From Terana coerulea (lineage: Eukaryota > Basidiomycota > Agaricomycetes > Polyporales > Phanerochaetaceae), in the NCBI GenBank assembly GCA_024811115.1, contig JAKOGH010000938.1, positions 1 to 12,281 on the forward strand: a DNA stretch of 12,281 nucleotides. Direction: 5' to 3'. The position numbers and the translations under genes are program-made. Of this stretch, positions 1 to 6,968 are shown in pieces (positions within the stretch are counted from its first letter, which is position 1; each line of letters opens with the position of its first letter). Under the pieces are notes generated by a model. The model had not been told where the DNA came from. It did not search any database and saw only the letters and a program-made list of their open reading frames with translations.

Positions 1-233
1 CACGTATATTTAAAATAAATGTTTACTCACTTTACAAGCCAATACTCGCCCTTGCAAACGAGAGTGTTGACATGAACAGTGCGCTCACTTGCGATGAACG
101 AGCAAGCGCCCATTCTCGGCACAATACGGCAGCCCAAATAAGGCAACTATGTTCAATTAAGCACATTTGCTCACGTTTTCACACTTTCTTTGCACTTTCT
201 TCACCATTTCTTGTAGTCACAGAGCTACCTTCA

Positions 234-400
234 GGTTCTGGTTCACAAAGGTTCGGTTTGGTTCGAACGCAGTTCACTAAGCTCACTTATTTGTTGAACT
301 CAGAACCAAACCAAGTTTACAGGTTCACAAACCGGACCTGACCCGGATTGAACCGTCAGTTCGGTCCTGCGGTTCAAGGTTCGAACCACGGTTCAGAACC
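234..400. repeat. Cluster of GGTTC / GAACC pentamers
   Basis: GGTTC starts at 234, 240, 250, 260, 322, 371, 378 and 390, and its complement GAACC starts at 303, 350, 383 and 396. That is twelve hits in 167 bp, where chance would give well under one. Three copies are spaced exactly 10 bp (240, 250, 260). The end of the block has alternating direct and inverted copies, including the palindrome GGTTCGAACC at 378-387. It is not a simple tandem array; it resembles degenerate satellite-like or regulatory repeat DNA. Confidence 0.6.
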
Positions 401-1045
401 CGACCGCGGCCACACTAGACACAGCCACTTTGCCTGCGTCGCTCATTTGTTTCTAACTCGAAGGGGCACTGAGCCTTCACTTGGTCAAAGAAGTGTTGGC
501 CACATTTGTTTTTTTGCCGTGCCACACTGTCAGGCTGCGCCAACAGACACACTTTCGCACGAGGCTGTACCATCGGTGCATCACCTGCAGAAGATCTGCA
601 TATCCTTGCCAGGCACATCCGCAAGAGAGACATACTACCGTATCCAAGCACTCGAAATGTTGGGTCCTGAGCCGGATCGCTGCCTCGCCGACCTACCAGA
701 GTCACGACCATGTCAAGGTCGGCTCATTATTGGAGGCTTGTACGCGCCAGTCGCTCTTTCCAACGAACACATCGCACTCTGGATGCCCCACGTCTCGTCA
801 ACTGGCACATGGACAGTCGCAGACGTTTCTGGTCCAAGTTGGAGTGTAACGCATGCATGCTGCACTCGTCGAGATCTATGCACAAGATGCTACACAGTTC
901 GGTAAGCACTCACGATTCTGTTGGCGCAGCCAGCAGAGTGCACAGAGTCATTTCTGAGCTGCCGCTTCTTTCTAGAGACATGTGTTGCTCAGGGCTGGGA
1001 AAATGGGAACTTGAATGCTCAGCATGCCACAGTTCATAACGTCTT
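401..1045. other. Intergenic, no gene supported
   Basis: Composition is lower in GC than the gene-dense core. A plus-strand frame is open from 348 to 905 (185 codons), but its predicted residues match nothing I recognise and the codon third positions show no clear GC bias. A GTAAGC at 902-907 could be a splice donor by chance. A decayed gene or transposon remnant is possible. Confidence 0.4.
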
Positions 1046-1453
1046 GGGTCGATGGTCACGGTAAGGGTGAGCGTTGTGAGCCCCGCGAATCCCAAGCTTG
1101 CGCTGCGCAAAAGGTGGCAGGCCGGGTGCTTTGGCTTTCGGTGGCTGCATGCGCGCCCCCATCGCGGAAAATGCGGTCGAGACACGCTCGTCGAGCGGAT
1201 GCGCGCAGGCTGGCTCCGAGTCCTTCGCCATTCGTTCGTTTTCTACCGCAGCTTCGCGCGCTTCCCTGAAGGCTACAGTAAGCATGAAGATCCGCATCGA
1301 TTCGCGCAGCGCAGCGGTCCCCTGCTGCAGAATGACTCGGCTGACTGGCGGCCTCCCCGTTCTTCTTTTCTTCTCCGTACTCGAGGCCCTTCGAAGAACT
1401 TGCCTCGCCTTCCCCGCCTCCAGCTCCTGCCGTGACGAAGATCCTCCTAACCG
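1046..1453 (+). repeat. Diverged ~400 bp interspersed repeat, copy 1
   Basis: This segment matches the reverse complement of 5533-5930 along its whole length with substitutions and small gaps (roughly three quarters identical in the stretches I aligned by eye). Shared blocks include GGGTCGATGGTC near the start, GCGCAGGCTGG, CCTTCGCCATT, GCGCAGCGGTC and GAAGATCCTC at the end. The opposite strand of this copy is open from 1543 to 1034 (169 codons). I cannot assign that frame to any family and do not call it a gene. No terminal inverted repeat or target-site duplication is evident, so the type of element is unknown. Confidence 0.7.
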
Positions 1454-1785
1454 ACCCACCCTCACGCTCTCAGCCCACGCAAGTGAAGCATCAGCTAATG
1501 GTATATTGATACAAGCACCTGGACAACCCGCGGCGACAGCCACGACTGTCCAAGGTGCACGACGCGCGCAGACAAGATTATACTAGTACAGCTACAGATA
1601 TATATAAATGTTGTAAAGATGAAAATGTGGAGATGTGTGCGTGCGTGCGAGAGTTGCAGGACGGATGGATGCAGGATGCGCGAACGTTCGTGGCGTGGGG
1701 AGGGAGGAGCGGCGTCGATAGTGTACACTGACTGAATGTGTTCGTTTCGTGTCCAAAGCGCGTCTTCGTGGCATCGTGAAAGGCA
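1454..1785. other. Intergenic, 3' flank of the transporter
   Basis: This lies between repeat copy 1 and the transporter stop codon. It includes the likely 3' UTR, with short GTGCGTGCGTGC-like low-complexity sequence near 1638-1650. I see no gene. Confidence 0.5.
1574..1612 (-). other. AT-rich candidate poly(A) / 3'-end region of the transporter
   Basis: About 175-210 nt past the transporter stop codon the otherwise GC-rich sequence becomes AT-rich. On the minus strand it contains a TATATATA-type run and TTTATAT, resembling fungal 3'-end efficiency elements. No canonical AATAAA is visible. It is suggested by position and composition only. Confidence 0.3.
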
Positions 1786-3945
1786 CTACGCCTTCGCGCC
1801 CCCAAAGTACCCGTCCCGGCCATTCGTTTGGGCACCGTTCGCGGGCTGCTGCGGCTGCGCGACCTTCTCGACACGGCCCTCCTCGACGCCCTCGGGGCTC
1901 TTGCGGCCCTCCGCCGCCCGCCCGGCGCGCACGATGTCCGCGCGGTCGCCAAAGCCCTCGGGCGCCCACGTGCGGCTCGTCCACGGCCGGCAGCGCGGGT
2001 CGCAGTACATCATGTCGACGCTCTCGAGCGACAGGTCCGAGGACTCGTACAGGAACAGGTACACGATCACCGCGCCCGTCAGGTTGCACGCCGCGAAGAC
2101 GAAGCCGTACCGGAACTGGATCGCCTTGACGATGAAGGGCGTGAAGAACGCGAGGAGGAAGTTCCAGAGCCAGTTCGAGCCCGCGGCGAGCGACGCCTGG
2201 TACGAGCGCGTGCGCGTCGGGAACGTCTCGCCCGTCAGGATCCACACGCCCGGCGCCCACGTCATCGCGTAGCCCAAGATGAACAGGCACGCGGACACGA
2301 TCATGAGCTTGCCGATGTTGGGGTTCGTGGTGGGGTCTTTGGCGGTGCCGGCGGCGGCGAAGACGAAGAGCCAGGCGGACTGCCAGATGCCGCCGACGAT
2401 GAGCGGGAGGCGGCGGCCGAAGCGCTCCATGACGTAGAGGCCGCCGAAGGTGCAGCCGAAGTTGACGGCGCCGAGGATGATCTGGGTGATGAACGAGTCC
2501 TGGATGCCGACCGACTGGAACACCGTCGCGCCGTACTGCATTGCAGCCTCTGTTAGCGAGAGCCGGAAACGGGCGATGGGAGGACTCACGTAGAAGAAAT
2601 AGTTCGCGCCGGTGAGCTGCTGGAACATCTGGAGTGTCATCATGAGCAGTGTGCGGTAGAGCTGCTTGCGCTGCGGCTTGAAGCAGTCGACGAAGCCGGC
2701 GCGGACGGCGGACTCGTACTCGAGCGTGCTGCGCATGTCCTCGAGCTCGCGGTGGATCTTCTTGTTGTCGTCCGCCTCGTGCAGCGGGATGCCGCGCGAG
2801 CGGGCGAGCGAGACGCGGGCCTCGTCGAAGCGGCCCCTGGACGCGAGCCAGCGCGGCGACTCCGGCATGGTGAGGATGCCAAGGCCGAGGATGAGCGGCC
2901 AGAGGATGCCGATGCCGATGACGGTGCGCCACGAGCCCGAACCCTCGATGTTGCGGGTGCCGATCGCGATGCAGTAGGCGACGAGGATGCCGAAGGTGAT
3001 GAAGAGCTGGTAGGTCGCGGTGAGTGTGCCGCGGATTTGCGGCGGGGCCGTCTCGGCTTGGTACTGAAGAGAGAAAAAGACAACACGTTAGTTGCAAGTC
3101 GGAGCGGTGTACAGAGCCAGTGTTTCCGGGAGGAGGAGGTATCTCCGAGGCAGCAGCAACAGCAGCGACGGAGGTGAACCCGGAGGTGGACCATTCACCA
3201 TCTCGAGGTACAGCGAGATGAACAAACTTCAACGCCTCGAGTGACCTCCACCCTTCCGACAACACCATACACAGCGACGTACCATGGGGACAGCGGCACT
3301 GAGCGCACCAACACCGAGACCGCTGATGAGACGACCGACAGCGAATTGCGGCCACGAGTGCGAGGTCGCGAGCTGGATGATGACGCCGACGATGAAGATG
3401 CAGCACTCGCTTGTCATCGCGTAGCGACGACCCAACCTGTCCGCAATTCTGCACAAAAATGTGTCAATTGACAATTGACTGGGCGGAGGCCGTTGGACGT
3501 ACCTTGCGCCGAGGAGGGCGCCGATCAGGGTGCCGATGGACAGGAGCGCGACGATGAGCCCCTCGCGAACAATGGAGAACTGGCACGTCGAGACGTCGGC
3601 GGGGTCGCCGCACTGCGCGAAGCGCAGCAGGAAGTCCTTCATGAGCAGGATATCGGAGATCTGTCCCGTGTCATACTACACACAGAAAGTCGTCAGCCGA
3701 AACAGCCTACACATAGCTATCGAATAGACTTACACCAAAGATGAACTGCACACGACCAAGGAGCAGGTGATTAGCGGTGGACACTTCCCAGAAAGGCATG
3801 GCGGGAGACGTACGCCACCCATGGACGCCAACAGGGCGAGCATGATCGCGGTGTAGCCAATAGGCACACCTTGGCTGTGTCTGGAGGTCAGCACCGCACT
3901 AGCCTCGGAGAAAGCTCGAGGCACGCACACCACGAACAGAGCCAT
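1786..3945 (-). CDS. MFS hexose (glucose) transporter, 7 exons, 550 aa
   Basis: Sugar/H+ symporter of the major facilitator superfamily, close in pattern to fungal HXT/RCO3-type glucose transporters; expected in the plasma membrane with 12 helices. Exons, read right to left: 3929-3945, 3814-3874, 3734-3745, 3503-3675, 3283-3448, 2590-3063, 1786-2535. Introns are 54, 68, 58, 54, 219 and 54 nt, and all phases close. Visible marks: FGYDTGQ (29-35) in helix 1, DRLGRR (91-96) in loop 2-3, a sugar-transport signature 2 from GRLISGLG through YQAE to IRGT, PESPRW (210-215), QQLTG (291-295) in helix 7, ERFGRR (338-343) in loop 8-9, TGETFPTRTR (402-411), then a hydrophilic tail of roughly 80 residues. 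Length fits the family (about 520-560). The ATG at 3945 is the least certain part: exon 1 codes only six residues, and an alternative acceptor would add two residues in frame. The TAG stop is at 1788-1786. No frame break is seen. Substrate range cannot be read from the sequence. Confidence 0.93.
3734..3745 (-). other. 12-nt micro-exon (exon 3) of the hexose transporter
   Basis: This exon codes only Phe-Ile-Phe-Gly. It has a CAG acceptor (3748-3746) and a GTAAGT donor (3733-3728), and both junctions are phase 0. Joining exon 2 (ending ...ASMGG), these four residues and exon 4 (YDTGQISD...) recreates the conserved helix-1 motif GG-FIFG-YDTG of sugar transporters. Without it the motif would lose its four residues but stay in frame. 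The flanking introns are 68 and 58 nt, each with a branch-site-like CTAAT or CTGAC. Confidence 0.85.
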
Positions 3946-4060
3946 CGCGGCTGAAGTTGGTCTTGCAGGAATAACAACCAGCAAGTGAGCGCGCCCGCTG
4001 GCAAGCGAGAGGTTGAGTTAGAGAAGGAGGTGGAGAGGAGGGAACGGAGTGTGGGTCGAA

Positions 4061-4072
4061 GCGGGGGCGGGG
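4061..4072 (+). promoter_or_regulatory. Tandem GCGGGG sites, candidate Cre1/Mig1 carbon-repressor sites
   Basis: Two adjacent GCGGGG hexamers (4061-4066 and 4067-4072) match SYGGRG, the consensus known for the fungal carbon catabolite repressor CreA/Cre1/Mig1. They lie just downstream of the TATA-like box and about 116-129 nt before the transporter start codon. Glucose repression would suit a hexose transporter. The consensus is short and the DNA is GC-rich, so chance occurrence is a real alternative. Confidence 0.3.
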
Positions 4073-4080
4073 CACGCCTC

Positions 4081-4088
4081 TCTTATAA
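4081..4088 (-). promoter_or_regulatory. TATA-like box upstream of the hexose transporter
   Basis: The minus strand reads TTATAAGA here, about 136 nt upstream of the ATG at 3945. It is followed by a pyrimidine-rich stretch (minus strand, about 4060-4018), as is common around fungal transcription starts. Placement is reasonable, but the start site itself is not visible. Confidence 0.45.
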
Positions 4089-4836
4089 CGCAGCCGCCGC
4101 GCGAAGCGACGGCCGAGGGTGTCAGCCCTCGTCGCAAATTCCGGATGACATCACGGGGAGAATTCGAACAGCCGGCGCTCGCGCGCGACGCGCACATGGC
4201 GCCGGTGGAGCCCCGACGCGCACTCGCAGGCGCTCGCCCCCGGCCTGGCACAACCCCTCTCCTGCGCACTCGGCCATGGTTTGCGAAAGTTTTCACCGCC
4301 GTCTTCTCGCTGGTCAGACACGACGCTTCGTCTTCCGGAAGCCCCCGACGTCGAACTCTGCCTCCCCCGCACCCCCGCATCTCCCCCAGACCTACCACGA
4401 TACACACGTTTGAGCCTCTCCGCCTCTGACGTCCTCCACATAAATCTTGCCCTCCCCGCAGCCGAAACTCCCTGACGAAAATGATGAGCGAGGGCTGCCC
4501 CACCGATGACGCGCAGGCGGGAGATGTCGCGATGGCCAGATCTCACCTGCCCCGTTTGCCGAGTGCACGAATCGACCAACGGCCCACGCCACAAAGGCTG
4601 CATGATCCGGCGCGACGGAACGCTGGTCCCTGACACCTCCCTCCCTCCCTCGGTTCGGTGGCATCTCGGTAGCTTTCAAGTTTCCTCCTTCATTACACAG
4701 GGGCCCGGTGCGACGGCAGGGATATGAGATCGCTTTGATTCCGTGTCGACCGATCCGTTGGAGGATGGTTTGTGAAATCCGTCTGATCATGTTCTTTTCG
4801 AGGCCCGGATCGTGTTCAAAACGAAATCCTAAGGCC

Positions 4837-4851
4837 CTTATCTTCGATAAG
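4837..4851. promoter_or_regulatory. Inverted pair of GATA motifs
   Basis: CTTATC-TTC-GATAAG is a perfect inverted repeat with a 3-nt spacer. Each arm contains a GATAA core, as bound by fungal GATA factors of nitrogen and iron control. It is about 890 bp from the transporter start and has no nearer gene, so any role is unproven. Confidence 0.2.
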
Positions 4852-5442
4852 ATGAGAGTAAGCGCGCGCTCCAACCCCGCCTCATGCAGCCGCTGGCACA
4901 ACGCTGGCATGGCATTGGCTGCCCAGGCTGGATCTGCTCAAAAACATGATCGGACGGATTCCAGACGCAACGCTGCAAATGCAGCCTAAAATCCGGGATC
5001 CCTCCTCGATAGCGCGACGATCCGAAAGATTTCGAATTTCAGCCTTCTGGCCAGTTGCCTGTGTATACATACACTCGAGCCCAGCGGTCCCATGACCCTC
5101 CTCCTTCATTGTGGCGCACACCGAGCGCACCCGTGGATGGGACGCCGCCCACATGGCGAACGGCCTTACGCGGCGATAAATGTAAACGCTCGGCGTTGCC
5201 GCCCGGCCACTTGTCAAATTGTTGCTTGTCAGAAGCGCCCGCGGCCTAGGCACCACTCGCCCGACGGCGGGCTTGTTGCGCTGTGCGGCAGCGGCGCAAG
5301 CATGCAAGCCCATGCAAGCCCTCGGTACCGCCGGCGTCGCACGGCCGCAGGCCTAGGGCCCCGCTCGAGGAGGCTCGAGAGGCTGGAGGCCGCCGCGGAT
5401 CTTCAGACGCGCGTCGAGCGCACACGGTCCAACGTTCTCGGT

Positions 5443-5501
5443 GCGGCGTGCGGCGTGCCTCAGGCTACGTGGGCGCCGACGCCTGAGGCCTGAGGCCTGA
5501 G
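5443..5501. repeat. Short direct heptamer repeats
   Basis: Three adjacent copies of GCCTGAG occupy 5481-5501. Just upstream, near 5443-5457, the sequence repeats TGCGGCG. This is local replication-slippage-type sequence at the edge of repeat copy 2. Confidence 0.6.
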
Positions 5502-5532
5502 GGCCGAAGAGATATGGTCCGAGCCCTGGAAG

Positions 5533-5930
5533 ACGGTTGCGAGGATCTTCAACGCGGCAGGAGCTGGGGGCGGGGAAGGCGGGGCAAGTTTTTCCAAGGG
5601 GACTCGGGTACGGAGGAGCGAAGCAACGGGAGGGAGGCAGCCAGCCGAATCGTTCTGCAGCTGGAGACCGCTGCGCGGCGCGAAGCGACGCAGATCTTCA
5701 TACTGCAGCCTCTTGGGCAGCGCTCGAAGCTGCAGCAGAGAAAGGACAAATGGCGAAGGATCCAGCCTGCGCGAATCCTGTCAAAGAGCGTATCTCACCC
5801 GCAATCTTCGCGCTTGGGCTGCGCATACAGTAGCTAAAAGCGAAAGCACCCGGCCTAACAAACTGACTCAGCGCAAGCTTCGGATCTGCAGGGGCGCACA
5901 AAGCTTAGCCTTACCGCGACCATCGACCCT
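5533..5930 (-). repeat. Diverged ~400 bp interspersed repeat, copy 2 (inverted)
   Basis: This is the partner of 1046-1453, lying in the opposite orientation. Similarity begins at GGGTCGATGGTC (from 5930, minus strand) and ends at GAAGATCCTC plus CAACCG (about 5549-5533). Sequence beyond these points no longer aligns. The frame that is open throughout copy 1 is interrupted here by a stop and frame changes. Peptide fragments such as RQELGAGKAGQV and KAKAPGL can still be matched between the copies. It looks like an old transposon fragment or segmental duplicate. Confidence 0.7.
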
Positions 5931-6968
5931 GCGCCAAGGATCGTGCAAGCTTCCTCGCCCTTATCTCTGACCTGCATCTTCACGAAGAGGTATGTACATA
6001 AGCCGCTCTCGCCTTGCCCAGCGTAAGCGTCGAGATGGTCTCAGATATGCGGGGTGTGCCTGTCGCCAGAAGCGCTGTACCCCGCAAGCCACCTGCAAAC
6101 TCCAAGCTCCAAGCTTCGAACTCAAAACCGGCGACACGCCTCCGCGTTTCCTTGACCCTGCGTCCCCGCAGAGGCGGTGTGCACGGACGGGCCATATTAA
6201 TGGCCGTCTCTCCCGCAACAGCGAGATCCCGGGCGGTGTGCGCCGGGCTCTGGAGCGCGACGCACGGCATGCACAAGGTCCGCATGTACGACGATGCACT
6301 GCCGCTGCGCATGCCGGGTCCCCGTACACATGCGCGTGTGGCGCGTCCAGCGGCTCGAGGCGCGGCGGCTGGCGAACGCGTCGCCAGAAGCGGCGCGTGC
6401 ACGCGCGTCTGCAGCGCGGTCTCGACGCTCGGGCGGGGAGTGCGCACTTGCCCAAGGCCTGCGTCGCCGCTCGTCCGCGCCCGCGGTTGTCCATAGACTC
6501 GCCGCCACTCGCCGCCAAACGCCCGGCAGGGCGCTGCCCGAGATCGGGCGGGCGCCGGTGTCGGGACTCGGAGATCGCGAGCCCGCGCAGCCTGGTCGTT
6601 ATACTGTATGCTGCCGCAAACGCGAAAAAACCTAGCCCGTCGCGTTAAACGCCAGGAAGCAGGCATGGCGGCCATGCAGCGCGCGGTGGGTCTCTGGCGA
6701 GTGCGTTTCTGGCGCCAGCAAACCACATCGCTGGCACACAACGTTCGGAGTTCCATATTTGTCTCGCTGTGGGTATATTTACTTGCATGTCGGATGTCTT
6801 ATGGATGTCTATACAAACTCTTTCTTTTGGTTTGCTGGGTGTACATCATGTCCGTGGTGCGCGCAACGTGAACGAAACGGGGGAGGAGAGCGTGCTCGCG
6901 ACGGCTCGAAGGCACACAAACGCTGGCGCACCCACCCGCGAAGGAACAAAGCTCCCCTCGGGCGGCGG
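5931..6968. other. GC-rich intergenic DNA and P450 3' flank
   Basis: The 5970-6620 part is very GC- and CpG-rich and is open in several frames on both strands at once, which argues for base composition rather than coding. No conserved motif was found. From about 6730 to 6860 the sequence becomes AT-richer. On the minus strand this would be the P450 3' UTR and poly(A) zone, with AAATATA near 6774-6782. Confidence 0.4.

Larger units (their letters stand above)
3946..5532. other. Intergenic: transporter promoter plus GC-rich DNA without a supported gene
   Basis: The first ~150 bp hold the transporter 5' UTR and core promoter. Further out there are pyrimidine-rich stretches (4340-4480, plus strand) and ATAAAT at 4440-4445 about 40 nt before an ATGATG at 4481-4486. 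That could suggest a divergent gene, but the frame closes after about 50 codons and is unlike any family I know. A minus frame at 4910-4392 (172 codons) is also unrecognised. An inverted pair of GATA motifs lies at 4837-4851. Confidence 0.4.

Noticed and set aside
260..390. B-box-like GGTTCGAA sequences suggesting a tRNA or SINE
   Set aside because: No A-box or cloverleaf can be folded around them; they are members of the GGTTC/GAACC cluster.
348..905. 185-codon plus-strand open frame
   Set aside because: No codon-position bias and no recognisable domain; it also begins inside the GGTTC/GAACC cluster.
1828..2556. 242-codon plus-strand open frame
   Set aside because: It is antisense to the last transporter exon and arises from GC-ending codons there; no motif supports it.
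1592..3454. 620-codon open frame on the minus strand
   Set aside because: It is an alternative frame across the transporter exons and introns; residues are Arg/Pro/His-rich as expected of a GC-rich shadow, and the real frame with splice sites explains the region.
4481..4633. Possible divergent plus-strand gene starting ATGATGAGC after an ATAAAT box
   Set aside because: The frame ends after about 50 codons, no convincing donor extends it, and the peptide is unrecognised.
5980..6756. 258-codon minus frame and overlapping plus frames of 160-218 codons
   Set aside because: Several frames are open together in CpG-rich DNA; low-complexity Arg/Ala-rich products and no splice or promoter logic.
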